In this document: one piece after another, positions 17,053 to 25,988 of the stretch
How positions within the stretch are numbered: the first letter of the stretch is position 1
How the letters are laid out: the number at the start of each line of letters is the position of its first letter
DNA from: Alkalicoccus chagannorensis DSM 18086
GTDB taxonomy: Bacteria; Bacillota; Bacilli; Bacillales; Salisediminibacteriaceae
Direction: 5' to 3'
NCBI RefSeq assembly: GCF_000429725.1
Contig: NZ_AUCK01000015.1
Coordinates: 27,462 to 91,461, forward strand
DNA length: 64,000 bases
Notes under the pieces: generated by a model
Told to the model about the DNA's origin: nothing
The model's database searches: none
The model's input: only the letters and a program-made list of their open reading frames with translations
Position numbers and translations under genes: made by a program

Positions 17053-18207
17053 GTGAGCCCTCAGGCGCTGTGGCAGAAGTACCGTTCGCTGGCTGCTGGT
17101 GCCATCGCTTTAGCGCTCGTGATGGGCATCGGGCGGTTCGTCTACACACCGATCCTTCCGCTGATGGAGGTCGAGGGGCTCTCTACAACAGCAGGAGGAG
17201 CCCTTGCTTCTGCAAACTACGCCGGCTACATGATCGGCGCTCTGGCAGCCGTCCGGTTGAAAAAATCGAGCCTGCGCCTGCTGCTTCTGCTGTTGGCGAA
17301 TGTGCTGTTCACATGGTCGATGGCCTACACAGACAGCCTCTTCTGGATGCACCTGCTCCGCTTTTTATCCGGTCTCTCAAGCGGGCTCGCTTTTGTTCTC
17401 GTCTCTGCCCTGATTCTGGCCGCATGGCGGCCGCGTCCGAACGGTATGCTGTATGCAGGCATACTCTTCGGCGGTGTCGGAGCCGGCATCTTTCTGTCCG
17501 GAGCGCTCACGCCGTTGTTCCAAGATGCGGACAGCGCCTGGGTCGGCTTCGGTATCGTGAGCCTCCTTCTTCTTGCAGTGGCGGCGGCCGCTTATCGGCA
17601 TGAAGAGGTGCCAGAGGTGGGAGATCCCGGTGTTGTTCTGCGAGCATCCGGCCCGCACCGGAAAAAACATGCGGCCGCCTATTTCTTTGAAGGATTCGGC
17701 TATATCATTTTTGCTACTTATATCGTATCCATGCTTGTCTCGATGGACGATCTTCCCATCGACCCTGCCTACGTCTGGGCTGCCGTGGGTCTTGGTGTGA
17801 TGCCCTCCTGTGTTTTCTGGGCGGTCGTGGCACGAAGGCGCGGGACGCTGGCAGCTCTGCGCATGGCCTATGTCCTGCAGCTGACAGGCATGCTGCTTCC
17901 CGTCCTGAACCAGAGCGTCGCGGTTCTGCTTTTCAGCGCCATCTGTTTTGGCGGGACATTTATGGGTATAACGATGTTAACGATGACGTATGCACCGATT
18001 ACCGGCCAGCGGGCTATCGGCGTATTGACTGGTGGATACGGACTCGGGCAGCTTCTCGGGCCGCTGGCTGCCGCATGGGTGATCGTCCGTACAGAACCGT
18101 TGATGGCGCTGGTACTTGGGGCTGCGGCGCTCGCAGCAGCACTCGTTCTGATCCAGAACATGATACGAGAAGAAAGGAGGGGCACGCATGCCATACGTGA
18201 ATATTAA
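17053..18207 (+). CDS. YbfB/YjiJ family MFS transporter
   Basis: 384 aa with about twelve hydrophobic segments. The start region RSLAAGAIALALVMGIGRFVYTPILPLM is the diagnostic opening of the YbfB/YjiJ group of major facilitator proteins, whose substrates are unknown. The GTG start is 3 nt behind pepF, and the 3' end overlaps the tautomerase gene by 20 nt, so all three are probably one operon. The paired tautomerase suggests an aromatic or organic-acid substrate, which is speculative. Confidence 0.9.
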   Translation: MSPQALWQKYRSLAAGAIALALVMGIGRFVYTPILPLMEVEGLSTTAGGALASANYAGYMIGALAAVRLKKSSLRLLLLLLANVLFTWSMAYTDSLFWMHLLRFLSGLSSGLAFVLVSALILAAWRPRPNGMLYAGILFGGVGAGIFLSGALTPLFQDADSAWVGFGIVSLLLLAVAAAAYRHEEVPEVGDPGVVLRASGPHRKKHAAAYFFEGFGYIIFATYIVSMLVSMDDLPIDPAYVWAAVGLGVMPSCVFWAVVARRRGTLAALRMAYVLQLTGMLLPVLNQSVAVLLFSAICFGGTFMGITMLTMTYAPITGQRAIGVLTGGYGLGQLLGPLAAAWVIVRTEPLMALVLGAAALAAALVLIQNMIREERRGTHAIREY

Positions 18208-18397
18208 GGTTACGCATGAACACGGCGGTCTGACGAAAGAACAGAAGCACGAGCTGATCGAAGGGGTGACAGACCTGCTGTCTGAGAAGCTGCAGAAAAA
18301 CCCGGCTTCCACGGTCGTGGTCATTGATGAAATCGACACGGATAACTACGGGCTCGGGGGAGAGCAGATCACCGAACGCAGAAAGAAAGAATCGTAA
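18188..18397 (+). CDS. 4-oxalocrotonate tautomerase family protein
   Basis: 69 aa, the size of the 4-OT monomer. Met is followed by Pro (MPYVNIKVT), and Pro1 of the mature enzyme is the catalytic base of the family. The GLTKEQKHELIEGVTDLL helix and the NPASTVVVIDEID strand follow the family pattern. Members tautomerise enol-keto acids in aromatic catabolism or act promiscuously. The start lies inside the MFS gene with AGAAAGGAGG upstream. Substrate unknown. Confidence 0.92.
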   Translation: MPYVNIKVTHEHGGLTKEQKHELIEGVTDLLSEKLQKNPASTVVVIDEIDTDNYGLGGEQITERRKKES

Positions 18398-18415
18398 CAA
18401 GAAGGAGTCATCCAG

Positions 18416-19237
18416 ATGACGGAAACTAGTGGCCGGGAACGAATCATGTCAGCGAAAGAAGTGATCCGACGCGCGTGGCATTGGATCATGGATCAGAAAA
18501 AACAGGTTTTTCTTTTGAGCCTTCTCTTACTTGCCCCGCCTCTCATCCTCGAATGGGTCATTCGTGCCGGGCTGGGGATGCCGCTGGTGACGGGACCTGG
18601 AGCCGGCACGCCGGTGTGGGAACTTTTCTGGACTGGGGGATCGGAACCATCAGCCGTATCGCTGCTGTGGTGGGAACCTTTGTTGAACATACTGGCATTT
18701 CTGCTGTGGCCGTTGTTTGTCATCAGCTTTGTGCTGCTGCGGCAGGAAAGGAACGATGGTGTCGGTGCCATTTTGAGGCGGACGGGCCAATTATCTTTGC
18801 AGGCTGTTTTTTCGACCCTGCTCGTGGTGGTGGCATCGATGGGGGTGATGGCGGTTTTTCTTCTGCTTGGATCTCCCGCTGGAGGCATCATTTCGCTGCT
18901 GCTTTTCGTGATTGGCGGGGCGATGCTGCTGTTTCTACTGCTTAAATCAAGTCTCTACCTCGGTTTGATTGCAAGTGGAGAGGCTCCACCTGCACTGATC
19001 CAGTCCTGGAGCTGGATCCAGGATCATACCGGGCGCACAGCGCTGCTGTTTTTCCTTGTGCTTCTAGTCTTCGGTATTGGGGGAGCCGTGCTGCAGCTTT
19101 CGGTTGTGTCGCTCCTTGGCTTCAGTCTCTTGTCGGAGGCCGTGCGTCTAGGTACGGTGTATCTCACCTACGTTGCTGCAGCTTCGGTCTATTCGGTATT
19201 GTTTGTAAATATCTACCGATGGGAACGAGGAGAGTAG
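18416..19237 (+). CDS. multi-pass membrane protein of unknown function
   Basis: 273 aa with about six transmembrane segments, starting from a cytoplasmic N-terminus (SAKEVIRRAWHWIMDQKKQ). The layout (amphipathic start, long extracytoplasmic loop after the first helix, four closely packed helices) resembles uncharacterised Bacillus membrane proteins. I recognise no motif that allows a function. GAAGGAG precedes the ATG. It follows the tautomerase gene by 18 nt and precedes another small membrane-protein gene by 21 nt, so it is likely in the same operon. Confidence 0.78.
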   Translation: MTETSGRERIMSAKEVIRRAWHWIMDQKKQVFLLSLLLLAPPLILEWVIRAGLGMPLVTGPGAGTPVWELFWTGGSEPSAVSLLWWEPLLNILAFLLWPLFVISFVLLRQERNDGVGAILRRTGQLSLQAVFSTLLVVVASMGVMAVFLLLGSPAGGIISLLLFVIGGAMLLFLLLKSSLYLGLIASGEAPPALIQSWSWIQDHTGRTALLFFLVLLVFGIGGAVLQLSVVSLLGFSLLSEAVRLGTVYLTYVAAASVYSVLFVNIYRWERGE

Positions 19238-19258
19238 TCGAAAAAAGGGGGACTATGT

Positions 19259-19612
19259 ATGAAGAACGCTATGAGAGGAACGGCAGCAGCGGCTGCAGCC
19301 GGAATTCTGGCTGTAGTAGCCGTCCTTGCTTCGGACAGCTTATATGCCCTGCTCGCAGTGAGCGGGGCTGTCATGCTTGCTGCAGGAGCGGTGATGCTGG
19401 TCATGCTGGTCAAAACAAGCGGGGCGGCAGTTCCTACCGTGTACGGGACATCCAAACCGAACAGCATGACGACCGTCAGCCGGGCAGAAGGCAGCGGAGA
19501 GGCAGAAGAAGATCGAGGACGCCGGCAGAAGCTGGTCTTCTGGGGTGTGCTGCTCGGGTGGATGATCCTGCTCTTCTTTGCTGGCGTCATTGCCCTGCAG
19601 CCGTCCGCCTGA
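19259..19612 (+). CDS. small membrane protein of unknown function
   Basis: 117 aa with three hydrophobic segments: two near the N-terminus, rich in Ala and Val, and one at the C-terminus (FWGVLLGWMILLFFAGVIAL), separated by a polar loop. AAGGGGG lies just upstream. No family is recognised. It is probably the last gene of the operon that begins with pepF. Confidence 0.7.
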   Translation: MKNAMRGTAAAAAAGILAVVAVLASDSLYALLAVSGAVMLAAGAVMLVMLVKTSGAAVPTVYGTSKPNSMTTVSRAEGSGEAEEDRGRRQKLVFWGVLLGWMILLFFAGVIALQPSA

Positions 19613-19726
19613 ACGAGCCGCATGGGTCGGAAGGAACGGCCTGCTCCAGCATAAAACAGCTGCCGGGTGCCATGCCCGGATTCGGAAGACCGACAGCCAT
19701 GTCCTTTCCTCAAACAATCATGGTAC

Positions 19727-19758
19727 CTCTCTTTACGAACACGTAAAGGGAGTTTTTT
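19727..19758 (+). terminator. rho-independent terminator
   Basis: CTCTCTTTACG pairs with CGTAAAGGGAG around a 4-nt loop and is followed by TTTTTT. It probably ends the pepF-to-membrane-protein operon. Confidence 0.88.
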
Positions 19759-19761
19759 CTT

Positions 19762-19803
19762 GGGATAAACATGGATACTTTCTCATCGAAGGGGCGGCAG
19801 GCA
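19762..19803 (+). repeat. R1 repeat, left end fragment
   Basis: GGATAAACATGGATACTTTC followed by TCATCGAAGGGGCGGC matches the left end of R1, in the TCATCGA variant also seen at 35440 and 58762. It again abuts a terminator. The rest of the gap to 19913 has nothing that I can identify except the arcA ribosome binding site. Confidence 0.55.
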
Positions 19804-19913
19804 CAGGGCTTTATCTCTGTCTGCTTCCGCTGGCGCCTGCTCGTGGAACGTTTTTCCTTTCTCTTCAGAGGGAATAGACAAGAAGATGGATGAAAAAAGA
19901 AGGGGGAGAGCCC

Positions 19914-21125
19914 ATGTTCCAAGTATTCTCCGAAATCGAGCCGCTCCGTAAAGTGCTGCTGCACCGCCCGGGCAGGGAAATTGAGAACGTGACCCCCGAT
20001 GAAATGAGCCAGCTGCTTTTTGATGATATTCCCTACCTCCCTGCGATGCAGAAAGAGCATGATGTGTTTGCCGATACGCTCCGCAGCCAGGGTGTCGAGG
20101 TCGTCTATCTGCATGACTGGATGACGACCTGCCTTCAGGACGACGAGCCCCGGATCCGCTTTCTTGAGCGAATGGCGGAAGCTTCGATGATGGCACAGGG
20201 GCGTTCGGCTTCTGCGCTGAAAGAATATCTTCTCGATCTGGATGCAGGAGCTTTCGTCGAAAAGATGATGTCCGGCGTTCGGAAAGAAGAGCTGCCTGAA
20301 CAAAGGCGTCAGCATTTGTACGAACTCATGACGAAGCACTATCCTTTCTACCTTGCGCCGATGCCGAACCTGTACTTCACGCGGGATCCGGCTGCCGTCA
20401 TCGGTCACGGCATTTCGTTGAATCCGATGAGCCAGGAAGCACGGAAGCGGGAATCGATGTTCATGGAATGCATTCTGGAGGAGGATGCCGGACTCCAGCA
20501 CGTGCCGCGGTGGATGACAAGGGATCATCCTTTCCCAGTAGAAGGCGGCGATCAGCTCGTACTAGACCGGTGGACAGTGGCGATTGGTGTTAGTGAACGC
20601 ACCTCCGCGCGGGCCGTGGAGGATCTTGCTGCTTCCCTCTTTGCCTCATCCGATTTTCAGCGTGTTGTCGTCGTCGAAATACCGAAAAAGCGGGCGTCGA
20701 TGCACCTGGATACGGTATTTACGATGGTGGATACCGACCAGTTCACCACGCATGCGGAAGTGATAGATAAAGATGGACAGATGAATATCTTTCTCCTGGA
20801 GCGGGGCGATCCCCTGACGATTACACGATGGTCCAGCTTATCAGCCGCGTTAAAAGAAGTACTCGGTCTGAGCGAGATCAACATGATCCCGTGTGGCGGT
20901 GGAGATAAAATCGCATCTGCCAGAGAGCAGTGGAACGACGGATCGAACACGCTGGCGGTTGCACCAGGGGTTGTCGTGACCTATGAACGGAACTACGTAT
21001 CCAATGAGCTGATGCGGCGGAACGGCCTGCAGGTGTTGGAAGTACCAAGTTCGGAACTCGTCCGCGGGCGCGGCGGTCCACGCTGCATGAGTATGCCGCT
21101 CGTACGTGGAGACAGCAGAGCATAG
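19914..21125 (+). CDS. arcA: arginine deiminase
   Basis: 403 aa, the normal size. It hydrolyses L-arginine to citrulline and ammonia, the first step of the arginine deiminase pathway. The start EIEPLRKVLLHRPGREIEN is diagnostic, NLYFTRDP and HLDTVFTMVD carry substrate- and catalysis-linked residues, and the nucleophilic cysteine is Cys391 in RCMSMPL. I start at 19914 (GGGGGAGAGCCC upstream) rather than the in-frame ATG at 19890. No arcB, arcC or arcD follows, so it stands alone here; a role in ammonia release or acid or energy stress would need partners elsewhere. Confidence 0.95.
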   Translation: MFQVFSEIEPLRKVLLHRPGREIENVTPDEMSQLLFDDIPYLPAMQKEHDVFADTLRSQGVEVVYLHDWMTTCLQDDEPRIRFLERMAEASMMAQGRSASALKEYLLDLDAGAFVEKMMSGVRKEELPEQRRQHLYELMTKHYPFYLAPMPNLYFTRDPAAVIGHGISLNPMSQEARKRESMFMECILEEDAGLQHVPRWMTRDHPFPVEGGDQLVLDRWTVAIGVSERTSARAVEDLAASLFASSDFQRVVVVEIPKKRASMHLDTVFTMVDTDQFTTHAEVIDKDGQMNIFLLERGDPLTITRWSSLSAALKEVLGLSEINMIPCGGGDKIASAREQWNDGSNTLAVAPGVVVTYERNYVSNELMRRNGLQVLEVPSSELVRGRGGPRCMSMPLVRGDSRA

Positions 21126-21199
21126 AAAGAGCGGTGGCTGCGTCGTGTGAGTTGAAACGGCTCGAGAAGGCAACGTCTTTTCGATAATGCCGGACGTCG

Positions 21200-21295
21200 C
21201 AGCGGCGACGCTCAAGCGACGTGCGTTGCATCGTCGAGGGCAGTGCCTCTGAGTAAGCGTCCACCGAAAGCGAAAAAATCAACGACGAACGATTC
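21200..21295 (+). repeat. R4 leader repeat
   Basis: It starts with AGCGGCGACGCTCAAG and ends with GCGTCCACCGAAAGCG, then AACGACGAACGATTC, matching the copy at 53298-53422. It ends 27 nt ahead of the CstB-like gene and in the same orientation, so it is likely part of that gene's 5' leader. Confidence 0.6.
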
Positions 21296-21322
21296 ACAAG
21301 CTTCATAAAAAGGAGAATATCT

Positions 21323-22711
21323 ATGCTGTTACAACATTTCTATGATGACAAACTCGCCCAGGCATCGTATCTCGTCGGGTGTCAAAAGACGGGGGAAGCC
21401 ATCGTCATTGACCCATCGCGTTCCATTGCTCCTTACTTGGAAGCAGCGGAAAAGCAGGGGCTGACAATCACGAAGGCATTGGAAACGCATATTCATGCGG
21501 ATTTTGTTTCCGGTGTGCGGGAACTGAACGACCGTGCCGGTGCGACGGTCGTCGTATCTGGATACGGAGCGTACACGTTCCCGAAAGAGGTGGATGTGCT
21601 TCGAGTAAAAGACGGGGACGAACTATGGGTCGGACATAATAGGCTGGACGTTCTGCACACTCCCGGTCATACGCCGGAGCACGTGTCCTACCTCCTGACG
21701 GATGGAGCGAATCCGGAAGCGCCGATCGGGTTGTTCTCCGGAGACTTCCTGTTCGTCGGGGATGTCGGCAGACCGGACCTGCTGGAGAAGGCCGCAGATC
21801 AGCCCGACACGGCAAGGCAGGGTGCGCAGGATATGTTTGCGTCGCTGCAAAAACTGGAGGAACTGGACGGTTTTGTTCAAGTATGGCCGGGGCACGGCGC
21901 AGGAAGTGCCTGCGGGAAATCGTTGGGGTCTGTCCCTTCCTCCACGATCGGGTATGAGAAAAAATTCAACCCGGCTCTTCAATTCAGCAGCCGGGATGCC
22001 TTTATCGCTTTCCTTCTGGAAGGACAGCCGGAACCGCCGGTGTACTTTGCTGAAATGAAGCGGATCAACCCGGGACTCGTGCTTCCGCTATCCGAAGAAC
22101 GGAGAAAGGGGATCCTGCATGCACGGCCGGGATTAGCAGCAGCGCTGGCTGCGGATCAGGAAGCGGTCGTGATTGACACGAGACCGTCTCCTTCCGCTGC
22201 GGCAGGGTTTCTGCCCGGCAGCATCAACCTTCCTTACACGCCGGGCTTTCTTCAATGGTTCGGCTGGCTGGTGGATTATACGAAGCCGCATTACTTCATT
22301 GCAGCCCCGGAGCTCGCGGATGCACTCTATGACGAATGCGCCCGCATCGGCATCATGCCGGCGGGTATTTTCCCACCCGCAGCAGTCAAAGGCAGCCTGC
22401 ATCATATACCCCAGTGGACACCGGAAGATCTGCATGCGGACGAGTTGGTCCAGGCGGTGGATGTCCGGCTCGATGATGAATGGGAAGAAGGCCACGTTCC
22501 GGGAGCGCTCCATGTGAAGCTGCATGATATTCCCGAGCGTGCCGGGGAAGTCCTGGACAAGGAGCAGCCGGTGCACGTCTACTGCCTCACGGGCGTCCGT
22601 TCTGCGGCGGCCGCTTCCCTGCTGAAGAATCAGGGATTTCGTGTGATTGATACGATCGGCGGCTTGAAAGGCTGGCGTTCCCGCCGGCTGCCGGAAGAAG
22701 CTTCTCATTGA
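21323..22711 (+). CDS. MBL-fold persulfide dioxygenase fused to rhodanese domains (CstB-like)
   Basis: 462 aa. Residues 1 to about 230 form a metallo-beta-lactamase fold of the ETHE1/persulfide dioxygenase type, with THIHADF (55-61; iron ligands His56, His58, Asp60) and HTPGHTPEH. Two rhodanese-like domains follow. The first (DTRPSPSAAAGFLPGSINLP) has no visible active-site Cys. The second carries YCLTGVRS with the sulfur-accepting Cys. CstB-type enzymes oxidise sulfane sulfur to sulfite and thiosulfate and relieve sulfide stress in the cytoplasm. It is monocistronic, with AAGGAG before the ATG. Confidence 0.92.
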   Translation: MLLQHFYDDKLAQASYLVGCQKTGEAIVIDPSRSIAPYLEAAEKQGLTITKALETHIHADFVSGVRELNDRAGATVVVSGYGAYTFPKEVDVLRVKDGDELWVGHNRLDVLHTPGHTPEHVSYLLTDGANPEAPIGLFSGDFLFVGDVGRPDLLEKAADQPDTARQGAQDMFASLQKLEELDGFVQVWPGHGAGSACGKSLGSVPSSTIGYEKKFNPALQFSSRDAFIAFLLEGQPEPPVYFAEMKRINPGLVLPLSEERRKGILHARPGLAAALAADQEAVVIDTRPSPSAAAGFLPGSINLPYTPGFLQWFGWLVDYTKPHYFIAAPELADALYDECARIGIMPAGIFPPAAVKGSLHHIPQWTPEDLHADELVQAVDVRLDDEWEEGHVPGALHVKLHDIPERAGEVLDKEQPVHVYCLTGVRSAAAASLLKNQGFRVIDTIGGLKGWRSRRLPEEASH

Positions 22712-22742
22712 CGTACAGAATAAAATTAAGTATACTTTAATT
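22708..22742 (+). promoter_or_regulatory. promoter with overlapping palindromic operator
   Basis: TTGACG (22708-22713, overlapping the stop codon of the upstream gene), 17-nt spacer, TATACT (22731-22736). The -10 sits inside a near-perfect palindrome, AATTAAGTATACTTTAATT (22724-22742). A repressor bound there would block the promoter. MhqR- or YodB-type regulators of quinone stress are plausible from the downstream gene, but this is inference. Confidence 0.62.
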
Positions 22743-22782
22743 AGTTACTTACAAAAATAAAGTTAAATGAGGAGGCTTCATG

Positions 22783-23766
22783 ATGAAGGGCCTGAAAGGA
22801 CTGCACCACGTGACTGCTATTACAAGCAGTGCTGAAAAAAACTATGAATTTTTTACGTATGTACTGGGCATGCGTCTCGTGAAAAAGACGGTGAACCAGG
22901 ATGATATCCAGACGTATCACCTCTTTTTTGCAGATGATGAAGGGAATGCAGGGACGGACATGACGTTTTTCGATTTTCCCGGCATTCCGAAAGGACGCCA
23001 CGGCACCAACGAATTGTATAAAACGGGCTTCCGTGTCCCGAGCGATGATGCGCTGCATTACTGGGTGAAACGGTTTGACCGTCTCGATGTTAAGCACCAG
23101 GGCATCAAAGAAATGTTCGGCAAGAAGCTGTTGACGTTCCAAGATTTCGATGAGCAGATGTATATGCTCGTGTCGGATGAGAAAGACAACGGCGTGCCGG
23201 CCGGAAAGCCTTGGAAGGGCGGTCCTGTACCAGAAGAGTTTGCCATTACCGGCCTCGGTCCGATGCAGATTCGGATTGAACCTGCGGAAGGATTTCACGA
23301 GATTCTCGAAAAAGCATACGGATTTCAAGAAGTAGACCGGGAAGGTTCGATCCGGCTGTTTGAAACAGGAGAAGGCGGCAACGGGGCGCAGCTGTTTGTC
23401 GAGCATAATGCCGTGCTTCCGCCTGCGCAGCAGGGATACGGCACCGTGCACCATATTGCGTTCCGTGTAGAAGACCGGGATGCAATCCATGCCTGGGACA
23501 GCCACCTCCGCGAACTCGGTTTTCAGACATCCGGCCATGTAGACCGCTTTTATTTTGAATCTCTTTATATTCCGAGCGGACCGCAGATTCTCTTCGAACT
23601 CGCGACAGATGGTCCCGGCTTTACCGGAGATGAACCATACGAAACACTAGGAGAAAAGCTTGCGCTTCCTCCGAAGCTCGAGCCGAAGCGTGAAGAAATC
23701 GAAGGGTACGTGCGGCATATTGATACTGTCCGCAGTACGAAAACGATCGAAAAAGAATACGAATAA
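22783..23766 (+). CDS. ring-cleaving dioxygenase of the VOC superfamily (MhqA/MhqO-like)
   Basis: 327 aa. Two vicinal-oxygen-chelate (glyoxalase-fold) modules: GLKGLHHVTAITSSAEKNYEFFTYVLGMRLVKKTVNQDD at the N-terminus, which is diagnostic of the MhqA/MhqO group, and QGYGTVHHIAFRVEDRDA near residue 225. Metal ligands are expected at His8/His9 and in the second HH pair. Homologues open hydroquinone or catechol rings and protect against quinones. GGAGG is 7 nt from the ATG at 22783 and only 4 nt from an ATG at 22780; I prefer 22783. Confidence 0.92.
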   Translation: MKGLKGLHHVTAITSSAEKNYEFFTYVLGMRLVKKTVNQDDIQTYHLFFADDEGNAGTDMTFFDFPGIPKGRHGTNELYKTGFRVPSDDALHYWVKRFDRLDVKHQGIKEMFGKKLLTFQDFDEQMYMLVSDEKDNGVPAGKPWKGGPVPEEFAITGLGPMQIRIEPAEGFHEILEKAYGFQEVDREGSIRLFETGEGGNGAQLFVEHNAVLPPAQQGYGTVHHIAFRVEDRDAIHAWDSHLRELGFQTSGHVDRFYFESLYIPSGPQILFELATDGPGFTGDEPYETLGEKLALPPKLEPKREEIEGYVRHIDTVRSTKTIEKEYE

Positions 23767-23805
23767 AGAGAAGCCGGCTCTGCTGCAGCGGGGTCCTTCA
23801 TGAAA

Positions 23806-23846
23806 ATACGCTTCCGGTGATCCCGTATGGATTGTCGGAAGCGTTT
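23806..23846. repeat. R2 solo hairpin with flanking IS1182-tail similarity
   Basis: ACGCTTCCGGTGAT pairs with ATTGTCGGAAGCGT. The bases that follow (TGGCTCATGCAGAG near 23873) resemble the transposase-gene sequence downstream of the hairpin at 63708, so this is probably a relic of an IS end. Bases 23890-24020 hold nothing that I recognise. Confidence 0.65.
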
Positions 23847-24029
23847 CGTGTATACCTGGAAATAAGGTTAGTGGCTCATGCAGAGGATTATGTTCCTTTT
23901 GGCATGTGAGCAGGCCGCTTCTGCTCGCGGAAGGGGGTGAATCTCCAACCTGTTCAGGCTGCCCGGACGTGATCCGCAGCGATCTTCCTGCGATTTCACG
24001 AAATTGTGATACTCTCTTCGGATTTTCCT

Positions 24030-24059
24030 TTGAGCAGAATGGTAGAATTCCTGTATAAT
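24030..24059 (+). promoter_or_regulatory. sigma-A-type promoter of htpX
   Basis: TTGAGC (24030-24035), 18-nt spacer, TATAAT (24054-24059), 67 nt ahead of the ATG. Confidence 0.6.
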
Positions 24060-24125
24060 ATATAAGGATAGCGGCTGCTGTCGATAAAGCCGGAAAAGAT
24101 CGCTGAAAGAAGTGGAGGGGAATAT

Positions 24126-25049
24126 ATGGGAAAACGCGTTGGTTTGTTTATTCTGACCAATATCCTTGTCATCACGACCATTCTCATTGCCTGGACCGTG
24201 ATTACAACATTTACGGATATTAACCGTTCCTATGATCTCGGTGCAGACGCTGGAGGTCTTGGGATTGACTACGTATCGCTGGGTGTACTCAGTATTTTGA
24301 TTGGTTTTGCAGGGTCCTTTATTTCACTGGCGCTGTCGAGAGTGATGGCGAAGAAGATGATGAAGGTCAAAGTCATCGACCCGGACAATCCTGCCAATGC
24401 GCATGAACGGAATGTCGTTGAAAAAGTACATCGATTTTCACGTGCAGCTGGACTTATGCATATGCCGGAAGTTGGGATCTATCAGTCTCCGGAAGTGAAC
24501 GCATTCGCCACAGGCCCGACAAAAAAACGATCGCTTGTTGCGGTCTCTCAGGGGCTGCTGCAGTCCATGGATGATGACGCGGTTGAAGGCGTCGTTGCAC
24601 ACGAAGTGGCCCACGTAGCCAATGGCGACATGGTCACCATGACGCTGCTGCAGGGCATTGTCAACACGTTCGTCGTGTTCTTCTCCCGGATCGCGGCACT
24701 GCTTGTGTCCCGACTGGTCCGCTCGGAGATGCAGTTCATCGTCCGCATTGCGGCGATTTTCATCTTTCAGATTCTCTTCTCGATTCTGGGCAGTCTCGTC
24801 GTCATGGCCTACTCGCGCTGGCGCGAATACCATGCAGACCGGGGCGGCGCTGATCTGGCCGGCAAAGACAAAATGGCCCATGCGCTTCGTTCCCTGCAGG
24901 CTCATGTCGAGAAAGCGAATATCAAGCAGGACCGTACCGACGATTCTGCTGTCGCAACCATGAAAATCAGTACGAAGGGAAGTGCAGCACGCCTGTTCTC
25001 TTCTCACCCACCGCTGGATGAGCGGATTGCACGACTGGAAGAGCGTTAA
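24126..25049 (+). CDS. htpX: membrane metalloprotease HtpX
   Basis: 307 aa, slightly longer than the usual 290. Two N-terminal transmembrane helices (about 6-26 and 52-72), then the M48 zinc site HEVAH in [17 protein letters not shown], two further membrane segments, and the distal Glu ligand in [15 protein letters not shown]. HtpX degrades misfolded membrane proteins together with FtsH. GGAGGGG precedes the ATG. It is monocistronic and ends at a clear terminator. Confidence 0.96.
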   Translation: MGKRVGLFILTNILVITTILIAWTVITTFTDINRSYDLGADAGGLGIDYVSLGVLSILIGFAGSFISLALSRVMAKKMMKVKVIDPDNPANAHERNVVEKVHRFSRAAGLMHMPEVGIYQSPEVNAFATGPTKKRSLVAVSQGLLQSMDDDAVEGVVAHEVAHVANGDMVTMTLLQGIVNTFVVFFSRIAALLVSRLVRSEMQFIVRIAAIFIFQILFSILGSLVVMAYSRWREYHADRGGADLAGKDKMAHALRSLQAHVEKANIKQDRTDDSAVATMKISTKGSAARLFSSHPPLDERIARLEER

Positions 25050-25062
25050 AGAAACGCAGGAA

Positions 25063-25100
25063 GGGACCGTCTCTGAACAAAGCAGAGGCGGTCCCTTTGT
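25063..25100 (+). terminator. rho-independent terminator of htpX
   Basis: GGGACCGTCTCTG pairs with CAGAGGCGGTCCC and is followed by TTTGTC. Confidence 0.88.
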
Positions 25101-25124
25101 CTATACGAGAGCTCCCTATTCTTC

Positions 25125-25270
25125 GGTTCTAAAATTAATGATGGGGCAGCGGTTCATTTCTGTGGCACCTTTTCTTCCGTTTTAGGCGGACGTCTGCCAA
25201 GGAGCGCTGCGCTCAAAGAACCCGCGGTACACGCCGTTCCGATCACAAGGCGCTCCGCGCTTACGTTTCT
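25125..25270 (+). repeat. R3/R1 mosaic repeat
   Basis: The left part (TTCTAAAATTAATG, then GGGGCAGCGGTTCATTTCTG and TGGCACCTTTTCTTCC) matches the R3 copies at 47.9 and 51.1 kb. From about 25213 the sequence switches to the right part of R1 (CGGTACACGCCGTTCCGATC, AGGCGCTCCGCGC). Bases 25280-25460 hold AT-rich promoter-like sequence but no gene. Confidence 0.65.
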
Positions 25271-25472
25271 TCTGGTGGTGGAGTATATGATTATCACTTT
25301 TTTCATGCTTCATGTTATACTGACTTCCACGGGTGGATGATGCCCGTAAACGGTTCCGACTTCTTCCGCTGCTTCCGTTTCCGCACCAGGAGAAATTGTC
25401 GACGATAGAACTAGATAAGTATCCTGCAGGTTCGGGTATACCTATACTAAAGGACAGAAAGGAGCTTGCTCT

Positions 25473-25925
25473 ATGCTTTGGTTTTTTCTCATGGTCATGA
25501 TGTTTTTCGGTTTCGTTGTCCTGGTGTCCGCCGCGTTCACTCCTGGTGCAAGACCACCGGCTGATGACGCGCTTGTTGGGAAGGAAGTTGCGAGAAAGAG
25601 AGAGGTACAGGCCAAGGCCGGCACGTTTGATGTCGTGCTGATCAAAATGCCTAGTGCGTATGAAGACCGCTGCTACCGTATTGAGTTGATGAAAAACGGC
25701 ATGCTCGTCCATAAGAATATCGATTTCTTCGATCAGGACGCCTCCTACACGGAAGTCATTAAAGGCTTCATCAAGGAGTTTGACCGCCGGATGGCGGAAA
25801 AGCATGCGGAAGAGCAGGCAGAAGCTGACCAGCGTTTTGAAGTGGAAGTATGGGATGGAGATGTATATGAGGACAACGTGACGGAAATACCGAAGCGTGT
25901 GGAGGACAAAGCCTCCAACTCCTGA
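25473..25925 (+). CDS. hypothetical protein with N-terminal membrane helix
   Basis: 150 aa. One N-terminal hydrophobic helix (about 2-22), a short linker, then a soluble alpha/beta region (TFDVVLIKMPSAYEDRCYRIELMKNG) and a charged coiled-coil-prone helix (IKEFDRRMAEKHAEEQAEADQRF). GAAAGGAGC lies just upstream. I do not recognise the family. It is a lone gene with the R2 hairpin just downstream acting as a probable terminator. Confidence 0.75.
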   Translation: MLWFFLMVMMFFGFVVLVSAAFTPGARPPADDALVGKEVARKREVQAKAGTFDVVLIKMPSAYEDRCYRIELMKNGMLVHKNIDFFDQDASYTEVIKGFIKEFDRRMAEKHAEEQAEADQRFEVEVWDGDVYEDNVTEIPKRVEDKASNS

Positions 25926-25988
25926 ATACCCTCCCCAAATGAATAAAAACGAAAAGAGCAGGAACAAACCAGCTCTAAATAAGGGAAA

